This document shows, piece after piece, positions 6,855 through 17,351 of a stretch of 64,000 nucleotides of DNA. Every line of letters starts with the position of its first letter. Position 1 is the stretch's first letter. The position numbers and the translations under genes are program-made. The notes beneath the pieces were generated by a model. It made no database searches. It was not told the DNA's origin and worked only from the letters and a program-made list of their open reading frames with translations. Source of the stretch: Brevundimonas naejangsanensis (lineage in GTDB: Bacteria; Pseudomonadota; Alphaproteobacteria; Caulobacterales; Caulobacteraceae); contig NZ_CP015614.1 in NCBI RefSeq assembly GCF_000635915.2, positions 2,888,501-2,952,500 of the forward strand. The letters are read 5' to 3'.

Positions 6855-9800
6855 ATGTTGAACCGCAACCTCGCCTATGGGGTTTCCGCCGCAGCCATCC
6901 TGTTGGCGACCTCCAGCGCCGCCTTCGCCCAGGAAACCACGGGCGGCATCCGGGGCGTGATCACGGACGCGGCGGGCGCGCCGGTGGCCAACACGGCTGT
7001 CGTCGTCACCCACATTCCGTCGGGCACCAGCACCACGACGGTCACCAATGAAGAAGGCCTGTACACCGCGCGCAACCTGCGCGTCGGCGGCCCGTACTCG
7101 GTGACGGTGATGGTCGACGGCCAGACCGAGACGGCTCAACTGGGCAGCGTCGGCATCGGCGCTCCGACCGTGTTCGACGTGACCGTTTCGGCCATGGCCG
7201 CCGACGCCGGCGCGACCGAAGTGGCCGAAGTAGTCGTGCGCGGCGTGCGTGCTGTGCGCACTTCGCCGACCGCTCGCCTGAACCTGGAAGACATCGAGAC
7301 GCTGCCGTCGATCAGCCGCGACATCAAGGACATCGTGCGCACGACCCCGTTCGCCACGGTGGACCCGACGAACAACGACGCCCTGTCGATCGGCGGCCAG
7401 AACACCCGCTACAACGCCATGCTGATCGACGGGATTAAGCAGGGCGACGACTTCGGCCTGAACGGCAACGGCTATCCGACCCTGCGTTCGCCGATCTCGC
7501 GTTCGGTGCTGCAAGCGGTCAGCGTCGACGTCGCCCCCTACGGCGTCCAGTACGGCAGCTTCACCGGCGGCGTGATCAACTCGGTCACCAAGTCGGGCGG
7601 CAACGAGTTCCACGGCGAAGCCTTCTGGGAAGTCACCAACGACAGCCTGCGCGGCGACAGCTTCAGCTATAAGGACTTCGTCTCGGGCGAGCGTCAGAAC
7701 CGCTCGCTGACCGGGGAGTTCGAAGAGACGACCTGGGGCGCGACCCTCAGCGGTCCGATCATCAAGGACCGCCTGTTCTTCCTGGTGAACTACGAAAAGT
7801 ATGAATCGACCCAGCCGGTCCTGTCGGGTCCGGAAGGCTCGGGCGCCGTCAACCAGGCGCCGGGCATCACCCAGGCCCAGGTCGACCAGGTCCGCGACAT
7901 CGCCAAGCGCATCTACGGCTACGACCCGCTCGACTGGTCGGCCGACGCCCTGACGGTCCAGGACGAGAAATACTTCGCCAAGCTGGACTGGAACATCAAC
8001 GACCAGCACCGCGCCGTCGTCTCGTACCAGCAGACCAAGGGCAGCGATCTGCGCCTGAACAACACGGTCACCAACGGCGCCTACGTCAGCGTCGGCCTGC
8101 TGTCCTCGGCCTATCAGATCGACCAGAACCTGACGGCCTACAAGGCTCAGCTGTTCTCGGACTGGACCGACACCTTCTCGACCGAGTTCTCGATCAGCCG
8201 CAAGGAAACCGAGAACCTGTCGAACGGCCTGGGCGGCAACGACTTCGCCGCCATGCAGGTCTATCTGGATGAACCGATCGGCCCGAACACGGGCGTGCGT
8301 CGTTCGATCCGCTTTGGGCCTGAGCGTTCGCGTCACGCCAACATGCTGACGGTCGACACCATGCAGTATCGCTTGGTCGGCAACTGGGAAGCCGGTTTCG
8401 GCCATCGCTTCACCGGCGGCTATGAGCGCGAAGAGCAGGACATCTTCAACCTGTTCGTTCAGGTCGCCAACGCCGAGTACGAGTTCGCGTCGCTGGCCGA
8501 TTTCGAGGCCCGCAAGGCGTCGTCGGTCGGCTACACCAACGCCGCCAGCAACAACAAGAACGACGGCGGCGCCAGCTTCAGCTACGCCCTGAACACCCTG
8601 TTCCTGCAGGACGAATGGTCGGTCAGCCCCAACCTGACGCTGACGGCCGGCCTGCGCTACGACTGGTACACCTCGGACGACAAGCCGAAGTACAACAAAG
8701 CCTTCTATGACCGCTTTGGTTTCGGCAACGACACCAACCTGGACGGCATCAGCATCCTGCAGCCGCGCTTCGGCTTCAACTGGCGCCCGGACCCCACCCT
8801 GACCGTCTACGGCGGCTTCGGTCGCTTCCAGGGCGGTTCGCCCAACGTCTGGATCTCGAACTCCTATTCGAACCCCGGCAACCTGACAGGCTCGTTCCAG
8901 TGCAGGGTGAACACGAACTACCAGTCCCAGTTCGCCGGCGGCTTCGGCGTCTGCCAGAACGGTTCGTATCTGACCAACGTCGATGGTCTGAACCCGAACC
9001 AGCAGCTCAAGGACAAGGTCACCGAGAGCGCCCAACTGGGCACCGGCAACATCAACCTGATCAGCCCGGCGTTTAAGACGCCGTCGATCTGGAAGACCTC
9101 GCTGGGCGTTAACAAGATCTTCGATCTGAGCCGCTTCAACATGGGCTCGGGCTGGAGCCTGACGGCCGAGTACGTTCACTCGGAACTCGAAAACGCCATC
9201 GGCTGGGTCGACCTCAGCATGGCTCAGACCCAGAACGGCACGGCGCCGGACGGTCGTCCGATCTTTGGTCCGAACCCGGTCCGTCGCGGTCAGCAGGTGC
9301 TGATGCTGACTAACCTGAACGGCGGCAAGACCGACCAGTTCGCCATCGGCCTGGACAAGGCCTGGTACGACGGCTGGCTGGACGGCGCGGGCTTCAACCT
9401 GTCCTACACCTACCTGGACAGCACGGACCGTTCGCCGGCGACCTCGTCGACGGCCAGCTCCAACTTCGGCAACAACGCCCTGTCGGATCCGAACAACCCG
9501 GAACTGGCGGACTCGAACTATGAGATCGAGCACGCGCTGAAGCTGAACCTGACCTACTCGCGCGCCTTCTTCGGCGACTACCGCACGCGCTTTAACCTGT
9601 ACGCCCAGCGTCGTTCGGGCCTGCCCTACAGCTACACCTTCGGCACCAGCCCGGCGAACCTGTACGGCGAACACGTCACGACCCAGCGTCAGCTGCTGTA
9701 CGTGCCGGCGGCCGACTCGGCCGGCAACGTAACGGCGACCAGCGACCCGCGCGTCACCTACGGCCCGAACTTCAACGTCGGCGCCTTCAACGACTTCCTG

Positions 9801-10145
9801 CACTCGACGGGCCTGATCAAGTACGCTGGCGAAATCTCGCCGCGTAACGCCTTCAAGTCGCCCTATGTGACGACGGTCGACCTGCACATCTCGCAGGAGC
9901 TGCCGGCCTTCTTCCCGGGCGGCGCCAAGCTGGAAGGCTATGTCGACGTCAAGAACCTGGGCAACCTGATCAACGACGAGTGGGGCACGATCCAACAGAT
10001 CGGCTTCCCCTACACCTCGAACAACGTCGGGGCCTCGATCGTGGACGGCAAGTACAACTACACGCTGTTCACGCCTCGCAGCCCCAGCACCTTCGGCACC
10101 GAGTCGGTGTGGCAGGTGAAGGTTGGCGTCCGCTACCGCTTCTAA
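6855..10145 (+). CDS. TonB-dependent receptor, Oar-like, with N-terminal carboxypeptidase-regulatory-like domain
   Basis: 1096 residues from the ATG at 6855 (AAGGA about 11 bases upstream). An in-frame upstream start at 6705 is rejected because the signal peptide begins at 6855 and ends AFAQ. After the signal come a CarboxypepD_reg-like Ig-type domain (GGIRGVITDAAGAPVANTAV), a plug domain with EVVVRGVRAVRTSPTARLNLED as the TonB-box-like region, and a long beta-barrel ending in VGVRYRF with a terminal Phe. Oar-type receptors are outer-membrane, TonB-powered transporters; in other bacteria they are linked to protein or peptide uptake or secretion, and the substrate here is unknown. The gene stands alone and is closed by a strong terminator. 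A same-length open frame on the opposite strand is a codon-bias shadow. Confidence 0.93.
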   Translation: MLNRNLAYGVSAAAILLATSSAAFAQETTGGIRGVITDAAGAPVANTAVVVTHIPSGTSTTTVTNEEGLYTARNLRVGGPYSVTVMVDGQTETAQLGSVGIGAPTVFDVTVSAMAADAGATEVAEVVVRGVRAVRTSPTARLNLEDIETLPSISRDIKDIVRTTPFATVDPTNNDALSIGGQNTRYNAMLIDGIKQGDDFGLNGNGYPTLRSPISRSVLQAVSVDVAPYGVQYGSFTGGVINSVTKSGGNEFHGEAFWEVTNDSLRGDSFSYKDFVSGERQNRSLTGEFEETTWGATLSGPIIKDRLFFLVNYEKYESTQPVLSGPEGSGAVNQAPGITQAQVDQVRDIAKRIYGYDPLDWSADALTVQDEKYFAKLDWNINDQHRAVVSYQQTKGSDLRLNNTVTNGAYVSVGLLSSAYQIDQNLTAYKAQLFSDWTDTFSTEFSISRKETENLSNGLGGNDFAAMQVYLDEPIGPNTGVRRSIRFGPERSRHANMLTVDTMQYRLVGNWEAGFGHRFTGGYEREEQDIFNLFVQVANAEYEFASLADFEARKASSVGYTNAASNNKNDGGASFSYALNTLFLQDEWSVSPNLTLTAGLRYDWYTSDDKPKYNKAFYDRFGFGNDTNLDGISILQPRFGFNWRPDPTLTVYGGFGRFQGGSPNVWISNSYSNPGNLTGSFQCRVNTNYQSQFAGGFGVCQNGSYLTNVDGLNPNQQLKDKVTESAQLGTGNINLISPAFKTPSIWKTSLGVNKIFDLSRFNMGSGWSLTAEYVHSELENAIGWVDLSMAQTQNGTAPDGRPIFGPNPVRRGQQVLMLTNLNGGKTDQFAIGLDKAWYDGWLDGAGFNLSYTYLDSTDRSPATSSTASSNFGNNALSDPNNPELADSNYEIEHALKLNLTYSRAFFGDYRTRFNLYAQRRSGLPYSYTFGTSPANLYGEHVTTQRQLLYVPAADSAGNVTATSDPRVTYGPNFNVGAFNDFLHSTGLIKYAGEISPRNAFKSPYVTTVDLHISQELPAFFPGGAKLEGYVDVKNLGNLINDEWGTIQQIGFPYTSNNVGASIVDGKYNYTLFTPRSPSTFGTESVWQVKVGVRYRF

Positions 10146-10170
10146 GCGACGCTGAACGAAGACTAGGGGA

Positions 10171-10203
10171 GGGCGGTCCGGAAACGGGCCGCCCTTTCTT
10201 TTT
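10171..10203 (+). terminator. Intrinsic terminator of the Oar-like receptor gene
   Basis: A 10-bp stem (GGGCGGTCCG / CGGGCCGCCC, one G-T pair) with a GAAA tetraloop, followed directly by TTTCTTTTT. A classic rho-independent terminator 25 bases after the stop. Confidence 0.92.
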
Positions 10204-10208
10204 GGTGG

Positions 10209-10278
10209 CCTACCGCGCAGTCGCGCTACTTGAGGCACTTGTTAAGTGGGCCTATCGCGCGTTCGCGCTGCTTGAGGC
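10209..10278 (+). repeat. Two 28-base direct repeats, 42 bases apart
   Basis: Copies at 10209-10236 and 10251-10278 agree at 24 of 28 positions. The 42-base period equals 14 codons, and one plus frame reads AYRAVALLEA then AYRAFALLEA. The frame has no convincing start or ribosome-binding site, so this is recorded as a repeat and not as a gene. Confidence 0.5.
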
Positions 10279-10292
10279 GAGTTGAGCAGGCC

Positions 10293-10405
10293 ATGTGCGT
10301 TGAAGCGGCTGACCCGGCGAGGCCGGCCGCCATTGAACCCGAGGCCTTCAGGGCCTATCTCGCCCCCTTCGTGCTTCATCCCTTTTATGTGGACGTTTTC
10401 GGCCC

Positions 10406-10409
<4 letters not shown>
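10293..10409 (+). CDS. Small ORF (38 residues) overlapping aguA
   Basis: An ATG at 10293 opens a frame of 38 codons whose TGA (10407-10409) overlaps the aguA ATG as ATGA. A weak GAGCAGG lies upstream. The peptide is not recognised. The stop/start overlap is the pattern of translational coupling, so it may be a coupled leader peptide, but it could equally be chance in GC-rich DNA. Confidence 0.22.
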
Positions 10410-11418
<1,009 letters not shown>

Positions 11419-11419
<1 letters not shown>

Positions 11420-12285
11420 TGACCCGTCAAATCACCGTCGCCGCCATCCAGACCTCGTACGGCGAGGACATGCAGGCGAACATCGACAAGACCATCGGCT
11501 TCATCCGCGATGCGGCGGCCAAGGGCGCCCAGGTCATCCTGGCCCCGGAGCTGTTCCAGGGGCCGTATTTCTGCGTCTCGCAGGAGGAAAAGTGGTTCGG
11601 CGCCGCCTATCCGTGGCGCGAGCATCCGGCCGTGACCCAGCTTCAGCCCGTGGCCAGGGAGCTGGGCGTCGTACTGCCCGTCTCCATCTTCGAGCGCGAG
11701 GGGCCGCACTACTTCAACAGCCTGGTGATGATCGACGCCGACGGCGAGCTGATGGGCGTCTATCGCAAGAGCCATATTCCCGACGGCCCCGGCTATCAGG
11801 AGAAATACTACTTCCGCCCCGGCGACACCGGCTTCAAGGTCTGGGACACGCGCTTTGGCCGCATCGGCGTCGGCATCTGCTGGGATCAGTGGTACCCGGA
11901 AACGGCCCGAGCGATGATGCTGCAAGGTGCCGAGGTGCTGCTGTACCCGACCGCCATCGGCACCGAGCCGCATGACGATACGCTGGACACCGCCGCCCCT
12001 TGGCGGCGCGCCATGCAGGGCCACGCCGTGTCCAACGTCGTGCCGGTCGTCGGCGCCAACCGCATCGGCCACGAGCAGGTGACCGAGGCGGGCCAGACCT
12101 ATTACGGCCACTCCTTCATCGCCGACCATCGCGGCGACCTGGTCGAAAGCCTGGACCGGGAGGAGGGCGTGCTGGTGCACACCTTCGACCTGGACTTCCT
12201 GGATCGCCACCGCGCGGCCTGGGGCTTCTTCCGCGACCGCCGCACGGACCTGTACGGCGCCCTGGCGACGGGCCGCCCGGCCTGA
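11419..12285 (+). CDS. aguB: N-carbamoylputrescine amidase
   Basis: 288 residues, carbon-nitrogen hydrolase (nitrilase) superfamily. It hydrolyses N-carbamoylputrescine to putrescine, CO2 and ammonia. The catalytic triad is visible: Glu in ILAPELFQGPYF, Lys in YRKSHIPDGPGYQEKYYF and Cys in GVGICWDQWYPE. The DGPGY-EKYYF segment is characteristic of AguB-type enzymes. The ATG at 11419 is preferred over the overlapping GTG at 11416: it shares its A with the aguA stop, and CAGGAG lies about 9 bases upstream. It ends 33 bases before a shared bidirectional terminator. Confidence 0.95.
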
Positions 12286-12309
12286 TCCGACAGTCTTAAA
12301 TCTGAGCCC

Positions 12310-12354
12310 AAAAGAAAAGAGGCGGAAGACCGGGGTCTTCCGCCTCTCTCATTT
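12310..12354. terminator. Bidirectional terminator between aguB and the convergent TonB receptor
   Basis: A perfect 13-bp stem at 12319-12331 / 12334-12346 (GAGGCGGAAGACC and its complement). A-rich DNA lies to the left and ATTTT to the right, so it can terminate transcripts from both strands. Confidence 0.9.
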
Positions 12355-12370
12355 TATGCGTTGAACGCTA

Positions 12371-15319
12371 TCAGAACTTCAGCGTGGCGCCGAAGGTGAA
12401 GTAGCGGCCGATCGCATCGTAGGTCTGCGGGAAGGTGTTCCCGTTGTTCGCCGAGGTGGTGCCGATCTGCGAGCCGACGATGGGCGGCGACTTGTCGAAC
12501 AGGTTGTTGATCGTCGCCGTCAGACGCACCGTTTGGGTGATGTCCCAGCGGCCGCTCAGGTCGAAGTAGTCGTAGCTGTCGATCTGGGCGTAGTCCGGGA
12601 ACCACTTGGTGTTGCTCGGCTCGACTTCGACGCCGGACAGATGACGCCAGTTCAGCGAGGCTGAGTAGTCGCCCAGCGTCCAGGTCGCGCGGCTGTTCCA
12701 GCGTTGTTTGACCTTGGGCTCGCCGCACGAGACCGAGTAGTAGCCGACGCAGTCACGCAGCACGGAGGCCGGGGTGGCCTGGGTTTCGTGCTTGGTGAGG
12801 ATGCTGCCGTTGACGCTCAGGTCGAGGCGGCCGATGTCGCCCCAGCCGAAGTCGGACAGCTCGACGCGGTAGTTGCCCGCGATGTCGAAGCCCGAGACGC
12901 GCTCGTTGCCGGCGTTGGTCGACGGACGGATCACGCCCTTGGCGTCGACGCCGTTCAGCGAGCCGTTGGCGGCGCTGCGCTGGATGGCCTTACAGCTGTC
13001 GTTGAACGCCAGCGTCGGGTTCAGAGCCTTGTCGTAGCAGCCGTTCATGACATCAGCCAAGCTGGGGCTGTTGATCGTCTTGTCGATCTTGATGTCGTAG
13101 TAGTCCAGGCTCAGACGCAGGCTCGGCACGAAGGACGGTTGCCAGACGGCGCCGATGGTCCAGGTGTCGGCTTCTTCCGGCCCCAGGTTCGGGTTGCCGC
13201 CCGTCTGCTGGTTGACCTGGCCAGAGTTCGGCGCAGCCACATAACCGATCGCGCCCAGCGGCACGCCGGTCAGACGGCACAGGTTGCTCAGCGTGCCGGC
13301 CGTGTTGGCGTCAGCCGAGTTGATCAGATTTAACTGGCACGGATCGATCGCCATATTGCCCAGGCCGGTGACCTGCGGGTTGAACAGCTCGCCGATGTTC
13401 GGGGCGCGGGTGGCGCGCTGATACATGGCGCGGACGCGGACGTCCTCGATCGGCGACCAGTCGCCGCCGAACTTGTAGCTGCCGTAGTTGGTCTTGGAGC
13501 TGCCGGCCTTGAACTCGGTCTGGCGGTAGCCGGCTTCCAGGTTCAGGCTGTGGATGAACGGCAGGTTCTCGATCAGCGGCACCGCCAGTTCGGCGAAGGC
13601 TTCACGCAGTTCGAACTGACCGTTGCGATCCGGAACCGGCGCGCCGGTGCCCAGGATTTCGCCGTTGGTCTGAGACGCCGCATCGCCGCGCGTCGAGGCG
13701 CCCGACCGACGCCATTCGGCGCCGAAGGCCACGGCGACCTGGCGCTCGCTCCACGGGCTGGACAGGCGTTCCGGCAGCAGACCAGAGATCGAGCCCGAGG
13801 CCACGTCCTGCTTGATCGTGGTTTTGCTCATCGACGACAGGTTGATGTAGTCGATCATTTCCTGCGTGATCGTGCCTTCCGGACCGAAGACGTTGATCGG
13901 CACGCAGCCCGCCACGGGGGTGGAGGCGCCCGGAACCAGACATTCGGTCGCCGAGACGGTGTTCAGGGCGTTGCGCAGCTTGGACAGCGAACCCCAGTTA
14001 CGACGCGTCAGCAGCTGCTGCGTCTCGCCGTGCGAAACATAGGCGTCGTAGTTCCAGTCGGCGTTGATGTCGCCACGGACGCCGGCCAGCAGCTGGACCG
14101 TCTTGTTCTCGATGTCGACCGGACGGGTGCCCATCTCGGTGAAACGACGGTTGATGGTCAGGTCCATCATGGTGTCGCCGCCAGCGCCGGCGACGCACTT
14201 GGCCGGATCGATCAGCAGGGCGCCGCAGAATTGCTGGCGCATGGCGTCCGGGATGAACGGGTTGCCGATCGGCACCTTATAGGTGTTGCCGAAGGTGCCG
14301 CTCGACGCGTTGTCCAGCGAGACGTTGCTCTGGACGTAGGTCAGGTGGCTGTAGACTTCAGCGGCCGAGTTGATCTTGAAGCTGCCCAGACCGTTGATCT
14401 GATAGCGGCTCAGCGGCGTCTGATACAGGTTGTACGGGTTGTAGTTGTAGCCCGCCGAGTTGTAGTTCGGGTGGTTCGAGCCGATCAGAGCGCCCGTGGT
14501 CGGGTCCAGCTCGGCGCCGGTCGGCAGGGCGACGCCGCCCTTGACCGGGGTCAGGTCGAAACGACCGGGGACCGAGGTGCCCGAACCCAGCGGCTTGCCC
14601 GAGGTCGAGGAGAGAGCGACCTCGCCCCAGGGGCGGCGCACCTGGTACAGCGGGTCGGTCTTGGTGTAGCCGAAGCTGACGACGGCGTTGCCGCGGTCAT
14701 CGGCGAAGTTGCCGCCCATGGTGACGTCGAACTTGCGACGCACGGCGTCGTCTTCGCCCGAGAAGCCGTAGGAGGAGTTGACCTCGACGCCTTCGAAGTT
14801 GTTCTTCAGGATGAAGTTGACCACGCCGGCGACGGCGTCAGCGCCGTACACGGCCGAGGCGCCGCCGGTGACGGTGTCGACGCGCTCGACCAGGGCCAGC
14901 GGGATGGTGTTGGTGTCGACCACGCCTTCGAGGTTGAACGGCACCACGCGGCGGCCGTTGATCAGCACCAGCGTGCGGTTGGTGCCCAGGCCGCGCAGGT
15001 TGATGGTCGCGCCGCCGCCCGAACCGTTGTTGGTGGCCGAACCGACGGCCGGCACGGCGGCCGGCAGATCCTTGACCAGCTCTTCGACAGCCACCGGCTG
15101 CGACATAGCGATCGATTCAGAGCTCAGCGACGTGATGGGGCTGGACGCCTCATAGCCCGGCTGGCGGATGCGCGAGCCGGTAACGACGATGGAAGCGACT
15201 TCGGCGACTTCTTCATTCGCCGACTGGGCGAACGCCGGCGTGGCGGCCATGAAGCTGAGGGCGGCGCCCCCGATAATGGTCGAAGCGAGCAAGGACTCGC
15301 GAACAATTCTCTTTTTCAA
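12371..15319 (-). CDS. TonB-dependent receptor
   Basis: 982 residues from a TTG at 15319, which follows GGAGAGGG at good spacing and begins the signal peptide (KKRIVRESLLAST, ending PAFAQ). The TonB-box region reads IVVTGSRIRQPGYE; the plug carries NLRGLGTNRTLVLINGRRVVP and VERVDTVTGGASAVYGADAVAGVVNFIL, typical of the large sphingomonad/Caulobacter receptors. The barrel ends FTFGATLKF with a terminal Phe. It is an outer-membrane active transporter; the substrate is unknown, and neighbouring genes do not decide it. A perfect inverted repeat covers the start codon (15308-15326). The protein resembles the receptor at 25126-28107 in length, signal sequence and plug motifs. Confidence 0.93.
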   Translation of the reverse strand: MKKRIVRESLLASTIIGGAALSFMAATPAFAQSANEEVAEVASIVVTGSRIRQPGYEASSPITSLSSESIAMSQPVAVEELVKDLPAAVPAVGSATNNGSGGGATINLRGLGTNRTLVLINGRRVVPFNLEGVVDTNTIPLALVERVDTVTGGASAVYGADAVAGVVNFILKNNFEGVEVNSSYGFSGEDDAVRRKFDVTMGGNFADDRGNAVVSFGYTKTDPLYQVRRPWGEVALSSTSGKPLGSGTSVPGRFDLTPVKGGVALPTGAELDPTTGALIGSNHPNYNSAGYNYNPYNLYQTPLSRYQINGLGSFKINSAAEVYSHLTYVQSNVSLDNASSGTFGNTYKVPIGNPFIPDAMRQQFCGALLIDPAKCVAGAGGDTMMDLTINRRFTEMGTRPVDIENKTVQLLAGVRGDINADWNYDAYVSHGETQQLLTRRNWGSLSKLRNALNTVSATECLVPGASTPVAGCVPINVFGPEGTITQEMIDYINLSSMSKTTIKQDVASGSISGLLPERLSSPWSERQVAVAFGAEWRRSGASTRGDAASQTNGEILGTGAPVPDRNGQFELREAFAELAVPLIENLPFIHSLNLEAGYRQTEFKAGSSKTNYGSYKFGGDWSPIEDVRVRAMYQRATRAPNIGELFNPQVTGLGNMAIDPCQLNLINSADANTAGTLSNLCRLTGVPLGAIGYVAAPNSGQVNQQTGGNPNLGPEEADTWTIGAVWQPSFVPSLRLSLDYYDIKIDKTINSPSLADVMNGCYDKALNPTLAFNDSCKAIQRSAANGSLNGVDAKGVIRPSTNAGNERVSGFDIAGNYRVELSDFGWGDIGRLDLSVNGSILTKHETQATPASVLRDCVGYYSVSCGEPKVKQRWNSRATWTLGDYSASLNWRHLSGVEVEPSNTKWFPDYAQIDSYDYFDLSGRWDITQTVRLTATINNLFDKSPPIVGSQIGTTSANNGNTFPQTYDAIGRYFTFGATLKF

Positions 15320-15326
15320 AAAGAGA
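15308..15326. promoter_or_regulatory. Perfect inverted repeat spanning the receptor start codon
   Basis: TCTCTTTTT-C-AAAAAGAGA, a 9-bp perfect inverted repeat. The TTG start codon of the minus-strand receptor gene occupies 15319-15317, at its centre. The symmetry could be an operator or an mRNA fold, but A/T-rich codons (KK) after a T-run can also give it by chance. Confidence 0.35.
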
Positions 15327-15533
15327 CCCTCTCCTGAACAAAACAAGCCCCCGTCGCCCCTTGAACGAAGGGACCGATCGACGGCTCGCGGCACATCAGG
15401 GCGGTTCGCCCTGCGCGGGGGACATTACGGCGAGGCCTGCCACAAGCAAGTCGGAATTACGTCAATAATGGCACAGAGCAGAAAAAAATACTGACAAATG
15501 AAGGAAATTCGGGATGAGGCGCAAAAAATACGC

Positions 15534-16499
15534 TCAATTCCCAAAACTGTAACGAACGATGTTGTGTGAGGCGCCGTCGCGATCATCGGCGCTGCTGCCC
15601 CAGGGGTAGCCTTTATCGTCGCCGCAGTAGGACCGTCGGCCCTCGCGAGCGTTCTGCACCACCAGGCGCGGGCGCAGCCGGGCGGCGCCGCTGAAGAGGT
15701 TGTCGGTGATGGTGTTGTAGGACGGCGTCTGGTGGCGGATGACGCCGCGCTCGCCGCAGTTGCGATAGAGGAAGACGCCGGGCCGCCCGCCCAGTTCGAA
15801 GCGGTTGCCGATGATGCGATTGCGGGTCGAACCGTCGATGGCGATCATCTCGCGCTGGGTCCGGGTGCGGAGCAGGTTGTCCTCGATCCGGTTGTCGGCG
15901 CTTTCGGCGTCCAGATAGATGGCGGTTGAGACGCTGTCGCCCTCCAGGATCGAACCCAGCAGGCTCAGCCGGGTGACGCCCGGACCGACATAGAGTGGGA
16001 TCGTCCCCGCCGCGCGGATCGTCACGTTCTCCAGCGTCACATGACTGGGCGCCGTCGCCTGCAGGCGGTCGGTGTGATCCCTTGTGCGCGAAGAGGCGCG
16101 CAGGTCGTCATAGCGTCCATCGGCGCCCATGCCCCAGACCCGCACGGCGCCGTTGATCCGGCAGTTGCGGATGCGGACATCGGTCGGACGGCTCCAGAGG
16201 GCGGCGTCGATGCGGCGCGACCAGATGGCGATGGTCGGCGCCGAGGCTGCGACCGGAACCTCCGGGCGGCCGACCGTCCCGCCGCCGCAGTCCAACTGGG
16301 CGCCTGAAGCTTCTGCGCCGATGATGCGCACGGGACGGACGATTGTCTGGTCCGGCGTAAGCGCTGCGCGGCAGGCCAGCAGGTAGGGGGTATCGGCCTC
16401 GGCGGTCAGGGCGGCGATGTCCTGCGCGTCGCAGGGGCGGGCGGCGGGCATGGACCAGGCTTCGGCGGAGAGCAGCAGGAAGGTCGCCAGAATGCTCAT
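15534..16499 (-). CDS. Secreted right-handed parallel beta-helix protein
   Basis: 321 residues with an N-terminal signal peptide (MSILATFLLLSAEAWS). From about residue 100 the sequence shows repeated short strands with Asn and Ile/Leu ladders (VRIRNCRINGAV, VTLENVTIRAAG, NRIEDNLL, NRIIGNRFE, NTITDNLFSGA), the pattern of pectate-lyase-like parallel beta-helix repeats. Such folds occur in polysaccharide lyases, hydrolases and binding proteins. No catalytic residue set is recognised, so no activity is claimed. It lies 27 bases after the acid phosphatase gene in the same direction and probably ends a three-gene operon of exported proteins (17836 to 15534). Confidence 0.7.
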   Translation of the reverse strand: MSILATFLLLSAEAWSMPAARPCDAQDIAALTAEADTPYLLACRAALTPDQTIVRPVRIIGAEASGAQLDCGGGTVGRPEVPVAASAPTIAIWSRRIDAALWSRPTDVRIRNCRINGAVRVWGMGADGRYDDLRASSRTRDHTDRLQATAPSHVTLENVTIRAAGTIPLYVGPGVTRLSLLGSILEGDSVSTAIYLDAESADNRIEDNLLRTRTQREMIAIDGSTRNRIIGNRFELGGRPGVFLYRNCGERGVIRHQTPSYNTITDNLFSGAARLRPRLVVQNAREGRRSYCGDDKGYPWGSSADDRDGASHNIVRYSFGN

Positions 16500-16526
16500 C
16501 GCGTCGCTGTCAACAGGACGCGGCCG

Positions 16527-17351
16527 TCAGGGCAGGGGCGTGGCCAGGGCCCGCGCCTCGGCCGCGCAGCCGGGGTTGCGCGCGCCCGTCGCACGCACGG
16601 CGGCCAGTTCCGCTCGCGCGGCGATCAGGTCGGCCTGAAAAGCGGGCTGGGCGGCGGCGGCCTGAAACACGGCGCGGCCCAGTTCGTCGCCGGCGGCCAC
16701 GTCGCGCGGATAGTGCATCGCGCAGACCAGTCGGCTGCGGCCCAGTTCGTCGCCCATGCGGCGGGCGGCCTCGGCGCGGGCCGGCTCAAGGGCGGCGAAG
16801 GCTTCGCCATAGACGGCGCCGACTGTCGAACTGCCGGATGGATAGGAGGCGCTGCGTCGGCCCGCCTCGGTCAGCCGCTGGCAGGCGTTGCGCTGAAGAT
16901 CGTCGCCGACCGGGCGGGGGCGATGGGCGCGGGCCTTGACCCTTTCGGCGACGGTGTCGGCGTCATGAAACAGCCGCTGCATCATCCGGGTCAGCTGCGG
17001 AACGGCGGCCGGGTCCAGGCGCGCGTCCAGGGCGCAGTCGAAATGCTGCAGCGCCAGCGGCGGGCGCAACTCGGCGTGAGCCGTGGCCAGCAGCCAGCGG
17101 TCGGTGTCTTCCAGGGCGATGAAGCGGGCGGAACGGGCCTTGTCGTCCAGATCTTCGGCCGAGCCGGGCGCAGGCGGCGGGGGGACGGCGTCGGCCAGGG
17201 CGGCCACGACGGTTTCGTCCAGATAGCCCGCCACGACAGGCGCGCGGGCGGCTTCAGGCCGCAGAGCGGCGGGCGTTCCGGCGCAGGCGCTTAACAAGAC
17301 GGCCAGGACAGCCGCCGTCGCCACGGCGCGCGGGCCGCCCGGTGTGCGCAT
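16527..17351 (-). CDS. Class A acid phosphatase-like (PAP2 superfamily) lipoprotein with altered motif
   Basis: 274 residues. The N-terminus ends LLSACAG, a lipobox, so the protein is likely lipid-anchored. The class A nonspecific acid phosphatase signature is present in order: KARAHRPRP (K-x6-RP), SYPSGSST, and SRLVCAMHYPRDVAAG (SR-x5-H-x3-D). The middle motif is normally PSGH; here the codons at about 16836-16841 read AGT TCG, so the His is replaced by Ser. That His stabilises or protonates the leaving group in the family, so activity may be reduced or changed. The start ATG overlaps the stop of the upstream lipoprotein gene as TGATG, showing coupling. Confidence 0.8.
   Translation of the reverse strand: MRTPGGPRAVATAAVLAVLLSACAGTPAALRPEAARAPVVAGYLDETVVAALADAVPPPPAPGSAEDLDDKARSARFIALEDTDRWLLATAHAELRPPLALQHFDCALDARLDPAAVPQLTRMMQRLFHDADTVAERVKARAHRPRPVGDDLQRNACQRLTEAGRRSASYPSGSSTVGAVYGEAFAALEPARAEAARRMGDELGRSRLVCAMHYPRDVAAGDELGRAVFQAAAAQPAFQADLIAARAELAAVRATGARNPGCAAEARALATPLP

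Noticed and set aside
6798-10238. 1146-codon minus-strand frame over the Oar-like receptor
   Set aside because: Antisense shadow of a real receptor gene with signal peptide, plug and barrel; Arg/Val/Gly-rich product without motifs.
13550-15337. 595-codon plus-strand frame over the TonB receptor at 12371-15319
   Set aside because: Shadow of the minus-strand receptor; product is Arg/Gly/Asp/Val-rich and has no recognisable domain.
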